Shown here: positions 52,199-60,514 of the stretch, in pieces
Layout of the letters: each line of letters opens with the position of its first letter
Numbering within the stretch: the first letter of the stretch is position 1
Assembly (NCBI GenBank): GCA_963737745.1
Contig: CAVTTR010000005.1
Span: forward strand, 225,880 to 289,879
Source: Bog-473 sp963737745
GTDB lineage: Bacteria > Actinomycetota > Acidimicrobiia > Acidimicrobiales > RAAP-2
Reading direction: 5' to 3'
DNA: 64,000 nucleotides
Position numbers and translations under genes: made by a program
Notes under the pieces: model-generated
What the model saw: only the letters and a program-made list of their open reading frames with translations
The model's database searches: none
What the model was told of the DNA's origin: nothing

Positions 52199-52500
52199 CC
52201 GTCTACGTCGACGACTGGCGGCAGCGGGCGGTCATCCGCCAGCACGAGGACCGGTGGTCCCATCTGGTGTCGGACGATCCCGACGAGCTCCACGAGATGG
52301 CCGGCCAGCTCGGCATCCCGCGCCGAGGCTTTCAACGACATCGTCGCTCCGCCGCCCTCAACCACTACGACCTGCCCGAGAGCCTCCGCCTGCGGGCCAT
52401 CGAGCTCGGTGCCGTCGCAATCACGTGGCGTGAAATGGGCCGCCTCACCCGGGAATGGCGGCTCGCTGGCGCTCCGCCAAACCCACCAGATCATCCATGA
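52195..52500 (+). CDS. DUF4031-family protein (apparent CTG start)
   Basis: 101 residues: LTVYVDDWRQRAVIRQHEDR, RWSHLVSDDPDELHEMAGQLG, then HYDLPESLRLRAIELGAV and ITWREMGRL. This is the full DUF4031 pattern, whose members begin MTVYVDD. The matching codon is CTG, overlapping the preceding stop as CTGA. A TTG four codons earlier is an alternative. Its 3' end overlaps the convergent meaA gene by 56 bases. The family's function is unknown; it is often a small protein near carboxylase or repair genes. Confidence 0.7.
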   Translation: MTVYVDDWRQRAVIRQHEDRWSHLVSDDPDELHEMAGQLGIPRRGFQRHRRSAALNHYDLPESLRLRAIELGAVAITWREMGRLTREWRLAGAPPNPPDHP

Positions 52501-54449
52501 TGCGGTCGAACGAGTAATCCTTCGGTGTATACACCGAGGAAACGCCCTTGCCCACGGAGGATCTCGGCGTCGTCGGGCGGAATGATCCCGCCCACGACGA
52601 CGGCGGCTTCCACTCCCGCCACACGCAAGCGATCCAAAATGTCCGGCACCAGTTCCATGTGTGAGCCCGAGAGGATGGACACCCCGACGATGTCGACGTC
52701 CTCGTCGCGGGCGGCCGCCACAATCTGGGCCGGCGTCAATCGGATGCCCTGGTAGATCACCTCGAAACCAACGTCCCGGGCCGCCACCGCTATCTGCTCG
52801 GCTCCATTGGAGTGGCCGTCCAACCCGGGCTTGGCCACCAACAGGCGCGGCGGTCCACCGCTGGTGGCGGCCAAAGCGCGGGTGCGGGCGATGAGCGGGC
52901 TCGAGGTCCGCTCTGCGGCGGCCGACTCCGCCGCTTACACCGGTCGGAGCACGGAATTCGCCGAAGACCTCCCGAAGGGCTCCCGCCCACTCCCCTGTGG
53001 TTCCCCCGGCATGGGCGAGGGCGATCGTGGCCTCCATGATGTTGGCGTCGGGACCGTCGTCCTCGGCCACCCGCCGCAGAGCATCGATGGCCCGGCGCAC
53101 CACGGACTGGTCGCGGTCGTCACGCCAGCGCTCGACATCGGCGATCTGTGCCGCCTCGACCCGATGGTCGACCTTCAGGATGTTCTCAATGTCGCCCATG
53201 GCCGTGAGCGGCGAGGGTGCCGTCTCGGTGAAGCTGTTCACTCCGACGACGCGCTGTTCACCCGTCTCGATCCGACGCACCCGCTCGGCCTGGCTTCGCA
53301 CCAGACGCGTCTTCAGTTCGTCAATGGCGGCGAAGGCTCCTCCGAGCGTTTCGACCTCATGCAATTCGGTCATGGGCGGCCTCGATGAGCTCGGCCGTTT
53401 TGGCCTCGATCACTTTTGAGCCCTCGAAAATGTCGCCGTATTCGAGCAGATCCGACTCGAAGGCCAGGATCTGCTGGATCCGGAGGGACCACTGCTGGTC
53501 CCACGGCCGCGGGCAATCCCAGCGCCTCGTTCCAGGCGGGCAGCTGCATGGCGCGGGCCCGCGCATTCTTCGACAGGGTGACGCCGAGCGCCTCCAGCAC
53601 AATCCGCGGCACATTGTTCTCGGGTTGCTGCTCGGTCAGTCCGAGGGAGTTCACCTGCACCCCGTAACGAAAGCGGCGCAGTTTCGGGTCCTCCACGCCG
53701 TAACGCTCGCGGCAGATGCGATCCCACATGGCCGTGAACGCCCGCATCTTGCAGGTTTCCTCGACGAAGCGGACACTCGAATTGACGAAAAAGCTGATGC
53801 GCCCGACCACTGCCGGAAACTCTGAGGGGTCGATCTTGCCGCTTTGGCGCACCCCGTCGAGCACGCCAATGGCGGTCGCCAGGGCGTAGGCCACCTCTTG
53901 GGTCGGTGTGGCGCCTGCTTCTTGGAGGTGATAGCTGCAGACGTTGATGGGATTCCACTTGGGCGCATGGCGCACCGTGTAGGCGATGGTGTCGATGGTC
54001 AGTCGGAGGCTGGGTTCGGGCGGGAAAATGTACGTACCCCGGCTCAGGTACTCCTTGACGATGTCGTTCTGGGTGGTGCCCGACAAGAGCCGCGGGTCAA
54101 CGCCCCGATCCTGCGCATGGGCCACATAAAGACCGAGCAGCCAGGCCGCGGTGGCGTTGATCGTCATGGACGTGTTCATCTTGTCCACCGGGATTTGATA
54201 CATCAGCTCTTCCATGTGTCCCCGGTGCGCGACCGGGACACCGACCTTGCCCACTTCCCCGGCCGCCTCCGGCGCGTCAGGGTCGTAACCCGTCTGCGTC
54301 GGGAGGTCGAAGGCAATGGAGAGACCCGTCTGCCCCTTGGCCAAGTTGTTCCGGTAGAGCTCGTTGGATGCCCGTGCGGTGGAGTGCCCTGAATAGGTGC
54401 GCATCACCCAGGGCGCATCACGAGCCTGGCCGTCCGGTTTCTGGCTCAA
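52445..54449 (-). CDS. meaA: MeaA-type B12-dependent acyl-CoA mutase (probably ethylmalonyl-CoA mutase; four indels)
   Basis: Starts TTG with a GGAGGTGA ribosome site. The mutase barrel shows PWVMRTYSGHSTARASNELY, AKGQTGLSIAFDLPTQTGYD, MNTSMTINATAAWLL, TTQNDIVKEYLSRGTYIFPP and YGVQVNSLGLTEQQPENNVPR. Later parts lie in other frames: RPWDQQWSLRIQQILAFESD, then MTELHEVETLGGAFAAIDE ... RIETGEQRVVGVNSF, then the B12 domain KPGLDGHSNGAEQIAV (DxHxxG) and VYTPKDYSFDRIMDDLVGL. Single extra bases near 53512, 53375, 52933 and 52543 explain the breaks; the span is 3n+1, giving about 666 residues. The sequence is closer to the MeaA/ethylmalonyl-CoA mutase group than to methylmalonyl-CoA mutase, which is an inference from remembered family patterns. 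Confidence 0.85.
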
Positions 54450-54568
54450 TCTGTCTCACCTCCGGGGGTGCGTCGAAGAATCAGCGCCAGCACCACGGTG
54501 ACCAAGGCTACTGGCCGGTAACCAGGGCGGAGGCTCCGGCGCACCATCCTGCGTGCAAGAGTGGCCCT

Positions 54569-55255
54569 ATGACGACAAACGGCGTGCTAGCCCTGGTGGG
54601 AGGGTTTGAGTGGACGGAGGGGTGCACCTTCGACGCCACCTTGCTCCGTGCTTCCGGTGGCAAAGATGTGGTGGTGCTCCCCACGGCTGCCGCCTACCAA
54701 CACCCCGAGCGTGTGGCCCTTCAGGCGGCCGAGTGGTTCGACACGATAGGAGCCCACGTACAGGGGCTGATGGTGGTGGACCGGGCTTCGGCCAATGACC
54801 CTGGCATGGCGGACGTGGTCCGCTCCGCCCGCTTTATCTACCTCTCCGGTGGGTCGCCACTCCACCTCAAGTCCGTCCTCAAGGGGTCGGCCACCTTCGA
54901 TGCCCTCCGTGAGGCCTGGGCCTCGGGTGCCGTCGTGGCCGGGTCGGCGGCCGGAGCCATGGTGCTTACCGATCCCATGGTCGATCCCCGGGGCGGTGCC
55001 CTGACCGTCGGCTTGGGGCTCGTCGATCACTTGGCAGTCGTCCCGCAGTTCGGCGACGGTCTCGAAGATGCGCACGGCCAGAAACTGCAGCGCACCGTGG
55101 CACTCGCTCCGGCCGGCTTGCCCGTCGTCGGCATCCCGGACCGCACCGCACTCTTGCGCGCTGGCGATGGCACGTGGAGCTACGAAGGCGCTGCACCGCC
55201 CGTGGTCTTCCTCAATGGCGAGCGAACCGAGGGGCTCAGCGCGCTGAAACGCTGA
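54569..55255 (+). CDS. Peptidase S51/cyanophycinase-like protein, nucleophile apparently replaced
   Basis: 228 residues from the ATG at 54569. GVLALVGGFEW at the start, VVVLPTAAAYQHPERV, FIYLSGGSPLHLKSVL and GAVVAGSAAGAMVLTDPMVDPR follow the class I glutamine amidotransferase-like S51 fold (dipeptidase E, cyanophycinase). In that family the elbow is GxSAGA; here it reads GSAAGA, so the usual nucleophile position is Ala, with Ser one residue before. It may be inactive, use the shifted Ser, or carry a base error. Stand-alone gene divergent from meaA. Confidence 0.75.
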   Translation: MTTNGVLALVGGFEWTEGCTFDATLLRASGGKDVVVLPTAAAYQHPERVALQAAEWFDTIGAHVQGLMVVDRASANDPGMADVVRSARFIYLSGGSPLHLKSVLKGSATFDALREAWASGAVVAGSAAGAMVLTDPMVDPRGGALTVGLGLVDHLAVVPQFGDGLEDAHGQKLQRTVALAPAGLPVVGIPDRTALLRAGDGTWSYEGAAPPVVFLNGERTEGLSALKR

Positions 55256-55291
55256 CCCGCCGGATTGCCCGAGGACCAAACTCCCGAGGGG

Positions 55292-55849
55292 TCAGTCCTC
55301 CTCGGCGATCGTCACCGACTCGATAGTGACCTTCTCTTTCGGAGTACCTGAGCGGGTGCCGAGCGCATCAATGGCCTTTACGACATCGCCGCCGCTCACC
55401 ACTGCACCGAAGAGCGCGTACTGCGGCGGAAGGGCGACGCCGTCGGGCCCGCTGATGACGAAGAACTGGCTGCCGTTCGTGTTGGGACCGGCGTTGGCCA
55501 TGGCCAGCGAGCCGATCTGATAGCGACCGGGTGCGGGAAGCTCATCGGCGAACTTGTAACCGGGACCGCCCGTCCCAGTGCCAGTTGGGTCACCACCTTG
55601 CAGGACGAATCCCGGAATGATGCGGTGGAAGATGACACCGTCGTAGTAGTGGTAGCGAGCCAGGAAAACGAAGCTGTTCACCGTCTTGGGGGCGGCGAGG
55701 GGATCGAGAGCGATCACCATGGTGCCGTGCGAGGTGACCATGGTGGCCGTGTAGCGCTTGTTGGTGTCGATCACCATCGGAGGCTCTTGGTCGAACTTGC
55801 GCTGCTGCGGGCTCGAACCATCGGCGGCGGGTGGGGTGGGTATGGCCAT
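55292..55849 (-). CDS. Cyclophilin-type peptidyl-prolyl isomerase
   Basis: 185 residues: MVIALDPLAAPKTVNSFVFLARYHYYDGVIFHRIIPGFVLQGGDP contains the cyclophilin FHR motif. GTGGPGYKFADE, SLAMANAGPNTNGSQFFI-like MANAGPNTNGSQFFVI and ALFGAVVSGGDVVKAID follow. No signal peptide; cytoplasmic. It is followed on the other side by an FKBP-type isomerase gene, so two folding isomerases lie together (60 bases apart). Confidence 0.95.
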   Translation of the reverse strand: MAIPTPPAADGSSPQQRKFDQEPPMVIDTNKRYTATMVTSHGTMVIALDPLAAPKTVNSFVFLARYHYYDGVIFHRIIPGFVLQGGDPTGTGTGGPGYKFADELPAPGRYQIGSLAMANAGPNTNGSQFFVISGPDGVALPPQYALFGAVVSGGDVVKAIDALGTRSGTPKEKVTIESVTIAEED

Positions 55850-55909
55850 GGTCTGGTGTCCTTGCGTGAGTGGAGGTGGGTAGGGGTTCGAGGATAATGA
55901 GGCTGAGCC

Positions 55910-56580
55910 TCAGCCGATCTTGACCAGGTCGATGACGAAGACCAGCGTGTCGTTGGCCGCGATGCCTGCACCTTGTGCGGCTGACCCGTAGCCCAGGCTG
56001 GGAGGGACGATGAGCTCGCGACGCCCGCCGACCTTCATGCCCACGACGCCTTCGTCCCAACCTTGGATCACGCCCTGGCCCAGCGTGAACGAGAAGGGCT
56101 TGCCGGTCCACGACGACTGGACCGTCTTTCCAGACGAGTAGGTGGCCAACACGTACTGGACCGTCAGGGCGTCGCCGGTCTTCGCCGCCGGCCCGGTACC
56201 CGTGATCAGGTCGGCGCTCTCGAGCTGGGTCGGGGGCGAGCCGGCCGGCACGACGACGGTCGGCGCCTTGCCAGCTGTGCCGGCCGGCGACAGATCCGCA
56301 GCCGGGATGGCCGCGATCGTTGCCGCCGCCGTGGTGGAGGTCGATCCCGCCACCGTCGTCGGGTCGTGGTCGTGGCGACGGTGGTCGTCGTCGTCGATGA
56401 AGTGGACTTGTTGGGCGTGCCGTTCGAACTGGTAAGGAAGACGATCAGGATGACCACCCCGGCGATGACGGCGATGACAATGGCGTTGCGTATCTGCTTG
56501 CGACGCTTCTTGGCCTTGGCTTCTTCGGCCAACCGGATCTCTCTCGCCGCGCGCTGACGGGCTCTCTTGTCGCTGGGCAC
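55910..56580 (-). CDS. Membrane-anchored FKBP-type peptidyl-prolyl isomerase (one frameshift)
   Basis: The GTG at 56580 starts MPSDKRARQRAAREIR, then a basic cytoplasmic segment, a membrane helix (about 32-50, AIVIAVIAGVVILIVFL) and a Thr/Ser-rich linker. In the linker the frame breaks near 56362 (one base missing) and continues TTVAGSTSTTAAATIAAIP, then the FKBP domain: GPAAKTGDALTVQYVLATY, SSWTGKPFSFTLGQGVIQGWDEGVVGMKVGGRREL and PPSLGYGS. About 223 residues. The domain is on the outer side of the membrane by topology. Low-complexity Thr codons make an indel error likely. Confidence 0.9.
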
Positions 56581-56588
56581 GGCCTGAG

Positions 56589-56594
56589 ACCCTA
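56589..56594 (-). promoter_or_regulatory. -10 box (TAGGGT) of the FKBP gene, probably leaderless
   Basis: TAGGGT ends eight bases before the GTG at 56580 with no ribosome site between. It faces the lysC promoter in a 97-base divergent region. Confidence 0.45.
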
Positions 56595-56662
56595 TCCGTC
56601 CCCAGAGGGGGTGTTGGATCAGGCGCAGCCGGCGCTGTCCCGAGTGCCCCCGTCGAGGCCAT

Positions 56663-56668
56663 TAACGT
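56663..56668 (+). promoter_or_regulatory. -10 box (TAACGT) of lysC, probably leaderless
   Basis: TAACGT ends nine bases before the ATG at 56678; no ribosome site is seen. Fits the TAnnnT pattern of the other leaderless candidates in this window. Confidence 0.45.
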
Positions 56669-56677
56669 CGTGACCCT

Positions 56678-57889
56678 ATGCCGGTGGTGGTCCAGAAATT
56701 CGGAGGTACCTCGGTCGGGGACGCAGATCGCATCCGTGCCGTGGCCGATCACATCGCCCGTACCCGACGCGATGGAACAGACGTCGTGGCCGTGGTCAGC
56801 GCCATGGGCAAGACGACCGATGACCTGATCCACCTGGCGGACAGCGTCAGCAGTATCCAGCCCCCGCGCGAGTACGACATGTTGGTGAGCACCGGGGAAC
56901 GCATCTCCATGTCGCTCCTGTGCATGGCACTGGCCGAGCTCGGCGTCGACGCCGCCTCGTTCACGGGGAGCCAGGTCGGCATCATCACCGATGGCGACCA
57001 CACCAGGGCCAAGATCCTCGAGGTGAAGGCGGATCGTCTGCGCGAAGCCCTGGCCGCCGGGAAGGTTCCGGTCGTCGCAGGCTTTCAAGGCGTCTCGATC
57101 GACCGCGAGATCACGACGCTCGGCCGAGGGGGCTCCGACGCCACCGCGGTGGCCCTGGCGGCCGTGCTCAACGCGGATGCGTGCGAGATCTACACCGACG
57201 TGACCGGGGTCTTCACGGCGGACCCAAGGGTCGTGCCCACCGCTCACCGCATCAACCGTATTTCCTTCGAGGAGATGCTCGAGATAGCGGCCACCGGGGG
57301 CCGTGTTCTCATGTTGCGGGCGGTCGAATTCGCACGCAATCACAACGTGCCGTTACACGTGCGTTCCAGTTTTACCTGGGAGCCTGGAACCTGGGTCGTC
57401 GAGGAGGATGCAGACATGGAAGAGGCCGTCGTCACCGCGGTGACCCACGACACCAGCGAAGCCAAGGTGACCGTGAGCGCCCTGCCTGACCACCCCGGGG
57501 TGGCGGCGAAATTGTTCCGGGCCCAGGCCAACCGCTCGATCAATATCGACATGATTGTGCAGAACGCCTCGGCCCACGGAACGACCGACATCTCCTTCAC
57601 CGTCCCCAAGACCGACCTGGCCACCTCGGTGGAAACTGCACAGGCCACAGCGGACGAGCTCGGGGCCAAGGGTGTGACCTCTGACAGCGACGTGGCTCGA
57701 GTGTCACTGATCGGCGTGGGCATGAAGTCGCACCCGGGCATCGCTGCCACTATGTTCGAGACACTGGCCCGAGAGGAGATCAATATCGACATGATCTCCA
57801 CGTCGACCATCCGCACCTCGTGCATCGTGCGCACCGCCGACGTCGAACGCGCCGTGCGCTCCTTGCACGCCGCCTTCGAACTGGGGTGA
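56678..57889 (+). CDS. lysC: Aspartate kinase
   Basis: 403 residues: VVQKFGGTSVGDADRI (nucleotide site), VVSAMGKTTDDL, STGERISMSLL, QGVSIDREITTLGRGGSDATAVALA and YTDVTGVFTADPR form the kinase domain. Two ACT domains follow (VTVSALPDHPGVAAKLF, VSLIGVGMKSHPGIAATMF), the usual site for feedback by lysine and threonine. It makes aspartyl phosphate for Lys, Thr, Met and diaminopimelate. Unlike in many actinobacteria, asd is not next; the next gene is a SixA-like phosphatase, coupled by GTGA. Confidence 0.97.
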   Translation: MPVVVQKFGGTSVGDADRIRAVADHIARTRRDGTDVVAVVSAMGKTTDDLIHLADSVSSIQPPREYDMLVSTGERISMSLLCMALAELGVDAASFTGSQVGIITDGDHTRAKILEVKADRLREALAAGKVPVVAGFQGVSIDREITTLGRGGSDATAVALAAVLNADACEIYTDVTGVFTADPRVVPTAHRINRISFEEMLEIAATGGRVLMLRAVEFARNHNVPLHVRSSFTWEPGTWVVEEDADMEEAVVTAVTHDTSEAKVTVSALPDHPGVAAKLFRAQANRSINIDMIVQNASAHGTTDISFTVPKTDLATSVETAQATADELGAKGVTSDSDVARVSLIGVGMKSHPGIAATMFETLAREEINIDMISTSTIRTSCIVRTADVERAVRSLHAAFELG

Positions 57890-58485
57890 CTGCACCAGCT
57901 TCGGCTATCCCATCGGGTCGCACGCTCTGGCTTCTGCGCCACGCCAAGGCCGTGGCTGACCCACCCGCTGGCGGTGACGACTTCGACCGCATGCTGGCCC
58001 CGAGAGGGCGTCGTGATGCCACTGCCCTAGGCAATCTGATCGGATCGGACGGCCAGGGCTCGAGCCCCGATCATGGGATCCACCTGAACCGGATCGAGCC
58101 GCCCCAGATCGCTCTGGTCTCCCCAGCAGCCCGAACCTCGGCCACGGCGGAGCTCGTGCTGGCCGCCATGAGCGGCGAAACGAAGACGGAGTACCCCGAA
58201 TACCTCTACGGGGCGGACCCTGACGACGTCTTGGAGTATCTGCGTCGAGTGCCCGAAACCATCTCGTCAGTCATGGTGGTCGGGCACAATCCGACCGTCC
58301 ACGCCCTGGGCGCCGGATTGATCTCGCCGCAGGACACCAAGGGACGCTCCCTTGTGACTCGAAGGGGCTTCCCGACGTGCGCCTTGGGTATCTACCGGCT
58401 CGACATCGCCGCATGGGCCGAGGTGACGGGACGCTGCGGCACGCTCCTCGGACTGCTCGTCCCGCCTTTCGAGAGTCGGGCCTAG
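57886..58485 (+). CDS. SixA-like histidine phosphatase
   Basis: 199 residues from the GTG at 57886, overlapping the lysC stop by four bases. LWLLRHAKAVADPPAGGDDFDRMLAPRGRRDA carries the RHG-family catalytic His (RHAKA), LVSPAARTSATAELVL the second Arg and VMVVGHNPTVH the second His. SixA removes phosphate from phosphohistidine proteins; the substrate here is unknown. Its stop overlaps the convergent thiolase stop. Confidence 0.9.
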   Translation: MTAPASAIPSGRTLWLLRHAKAVADPPAGGDDFDRMLAPRGRRDATALGNLIGSDGQGSSPDHGIHLNRIEPPQIALVSPAARTSATAELVLAAMSGETKTEYPEYLYGADPDDVLEYLRRVPETISSVMVVGHNPTVHALGAGLISPQDTKGRSLVTRRGFPTCALGIYRLDIAAWAEVTGRCGTLLGLLVPPFESRA

Positions 58486-59666
58486 CCCAGCGCTCGCAGG
58501 ATGGCGGCGTCCCCCTGGCCGCCGCCACCGCAGAGGGCCACCGCCGCCAGGCTGGCACCGCGGCGACGCAGTTCGAGCAGAGCGGTGAGGGCGACCCGAG
58601 TGCCGGACATGCCGACCGGGTGTCCCAGCGCGATGGCGCCGCCATTGACGTTGATCTTGCTTTCGTCCAGACCGAGCTCGTCCGCCGAAGCCAGTCCCAC
58701 CGCGGCGAAAGCCTCGTTGATCTCGAACAGGTCGAGGGTGCCGATGTCGACGCCGGCCTTCTGCGCCGCTTGCGCGATGGCGCGCGAGGGCTGGGTCAGC
58801 AGTGACGTGTCGGGTCCCGCCACCTGCCCATAACTGACGAGCTGCCCGAGCGGGGCGATGCCGAGCTCCTTGGCCTTGGCGGCCGACATGACGATCACCG
58901 CCGCGCCACCGTCGGAGATTTGCGATGCGTTGCCCGCGGTAATGGTTCCGTCCTTGTCGAAGGCCGGCTTGAGCGCACTCAGGCTCTCCGCCGTCGTGCC
59001 GGGGCGGACGCCCTCGTCCACTTCGACCAAGAGCGGGTCGCCCTTGCGTTGGGGCACCTGGACCGGCACGATCTCCTCGGCCAAACGGCCGTCTTTGATC
59101 GCTGCGGCTGCCTTCTCGTGGCTGGCCGCAGCGAAAGCGTCCTGGCGGGCCCGCGAGATCTTGGTCTTCTGGTTGTAGCGCTCGGTGGAGAGCCCCATGG
59201 CGATGTGGTCGAAGGCGTCGGTCAGGCCGTCGTGCATCATCGAATCGACGAGCGCACCGTCACCAAGGCGGTAGCCGGCACGAGCCCCCGGCAACAAGTA
59301 CGGCGCCTGCGTCATCGACTCCATGCCGCCGGCGACCACGATGTCGGCGTCTCCGGCCCGAATCATCTGATCGGCCAGATAGATGGTGTGGAGTCCGGAC
59401 AGACACACCTTGTTGATGGTGTTGGCCGGCGCGCTCAGAGGGATACCCGCCTTCACGGCGGCTTGGCGGGCGGTCATCTGGCCTTGGCCGGCCTGCAGAA
59501 CCTGGCCCATGAGGACGTAATCGACTTGATCCGGTGAAAGACCGGCCCGACGCAGGGCCTCGGCGATAGCGAAACCACCCAGTTCCATGGCGGTGAAGTT
59601 CGCAAACGCCCCCGACAATTTGCCGATGGGAGTCCGAGCTCCAGCGACGATGACGGCCTCAGCCAT
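58482..59666 (-). CDS. Acetyl-CoA acetyltransferase (thiolase)
   Basis: 394 residues from the ATG at 59666 (GGAGGTAG ribosome site). The catalytic Cys is in NTINKVCLSGLHTI (C88); GGMESMTQAPYL, EINEAFAAVGL, ALGHPVGMSG (His) and CGGGGQGDA (second Cys) complete the set. Degradative or biosynthetic thiolases both fit; the acetoacetyl-CoA-forming type would suit an ethylmalonyl-CoA route. It is divergent from the epimerase gene, 175 bases away. Confidence 0.95.
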   Translation of the reverse strand: MAEAVIVAGARTPIGKLSGAFANFTAMELGGFAIAEALRRAGLSPDQVDYVLMGQVLQAGQGQMTARQAAVKAGIPLSAPANTINKVCLSGLHTIYLADQMIRAGDADIVVAGGMESMTQAPYLLPGARAGYRLGDGALVDSMMHDGLTDAFDHIAMGLSTERYNQKTKISRARQDAFAAASHEKAAAAIKDGRLAEEIVPVQVPQRKGDPLLVEVDEGVRPGTTAESLSALKPAFDKDGTITAGNASQISDGGAAVIVMSAAKAKELGIAPLGQLVSYGQVAGPDTSLLTQPSRAIAQAAQKAGVDIGTLDLFEINEAFAAVGLASADELGLDESKINVNGGAIALGHPVGMSGTRVALTALLELRRRGASLAAVALCGGGGQGDAAILRALG

Positions 59667-59841
59667 GATCACTACCTCCGATAATGTGCCGGTACGCCCG
59701 GCATAGTCACCGGTCGGGGACTCCATCTTACGGTGCAAATACCCGGCCCACTATCGTCCAGCCCGTGAGCGACAACGTGGGCGTGGGCGTGCACCAAGGG
59801 ATCGGAGCGGGGCGCAGCACCTTGTTCCATAGGCACGGGGC

Positions 59842-60252
59842 ATGATGATGGACATGCTGACCGAAATCGACCACGTCGCCATTGCCGTCAACGACCTCGA
59901 AAGCGCCATCGCCTGGTACGCCGAGGCATTCGGCGCCACCGTTGCCCACCGCGAGCGCGTCGAGCGCGATGGCGTCGAAGAGGCCCTGCTGGCGGTGGCC
60001 GATTCCTACGTCCAACTGCTGACGCCGATCAGGGACGACTCGCCCGTAGCCAAGTATCTCGCCAACAAGGGCGAGGGGCTTCACCACATCGGGTACCGGG
60101 TCGACGACTGCGCCGCCGCCCTACAGGCGGTCAAGGACGCTGGTGGTCGGGTGATCGACGAGGTCCCCCGCCCAGGCTCGCGGGGAACGACCGTTGCCTT
60201 CATCCACCCCAAAACCTCGTTCGGCACCTTGATCGAACTCGTCCAGGAGTAG
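59842..60252 (+). CDS. mce: Methylmalonyl-CoA epimerase
   Basis: 136 residues of the VOC (glyoxalase) fold: LTEIDHVAIAVNDLESAIAWY (metal H11), VQLLTPIRDDSPVAKYL (Q58), GEGLHHIGYRVDD (H82) and FGTLIELVQE (E132). PRPGSRGTTVAFIHPKT is typical of the family. It interconverts the (S) and (R) CoA esters made by carboxylase and used by mutase, matching meaA and the carboxyltransferase 5-10 kb away. Three ATG codons stand close together; the first is used. Confidence 0.93.
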   Translation: MMMDMLTEIDHVAIAVNDLESAIAWYAEAFGATVAHRERVERDGVEEALLAVADSYVQLLTPIRDDSPVAKYLANKGEGLHHIGYRVDDCAAALQAVKDAGGRVIDEVPRPGSRGTTVAFIHPKTSFGTLIELVQE

Positions 60253-60415
60253 CGCCGGCCCCCACGGGCGTCCCCGACGCGAAGCGAGCGTGACCCCGAC
60301 GCCGAAACGCCCGGACCACGCTCTTCTTCGGAACTTCTCCTACTTTACGGCTGTACCGCTTGTAACGGCTGTGCTTGACGCCAGCCGGGATCATATCGAC
60401 CGGGAGCCGACATGT

Positions 60416-60451
60416 AATTTCTAATCGCTAGCCTTCTAGCAATTGGAAATT
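60416..60451. promoter_or_regulatory. AT-rich imperfect palindrome in a convergent gap
   Basis: AATTTC ... GAAATT flanks GCTAG-CCTT-CTAGC; fifteen of sixteen positions pair, with one wobble and one mismatch. It is strikingly AT-rich for this genome and lies in the 262-base gap between the epimerase and rpoC, whose genes converge. It could be a bidirectional terminator or a protein-binding site. The rest of the gap shows an 18-base direct repeat around ACGGCTGT (about 60344-60370) and a terminator hairpin near rpoC. Confidence 0.45.
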
Positions 60452-60490
60452 GCAACCTGCCTCACGCTCGAGGCGCCAAGGACCAGGTGC

Positions 60491-60511
60491 CACAGGGCCC
60501 TGTTCCCTGTG
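60491..60511 (-). terminator. Hairpin directly after rpoC
   Basis: CACAGGG, a seven-base loop, CCCTGTG: a perfect seven-pair stem four bases beyond the rpoC stop on the minus strand. It has no strong T-run, so efficiency is uncertain. Confidence 0.55.
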
Positions 60512-60514
60512 TTC

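Noticed and set aside
52445..54449. Natural split of the mutase into an N-terminal protein (ending 53357) and a C-terminal B12 protein (starting 53373)
   Set aside because: AELIEAA joins to MTELHEVETLGG exactly by removing one base, and three more one-base breaks occur in the same gene. A single MeaA-type chain with sequencing errors explains all of it.
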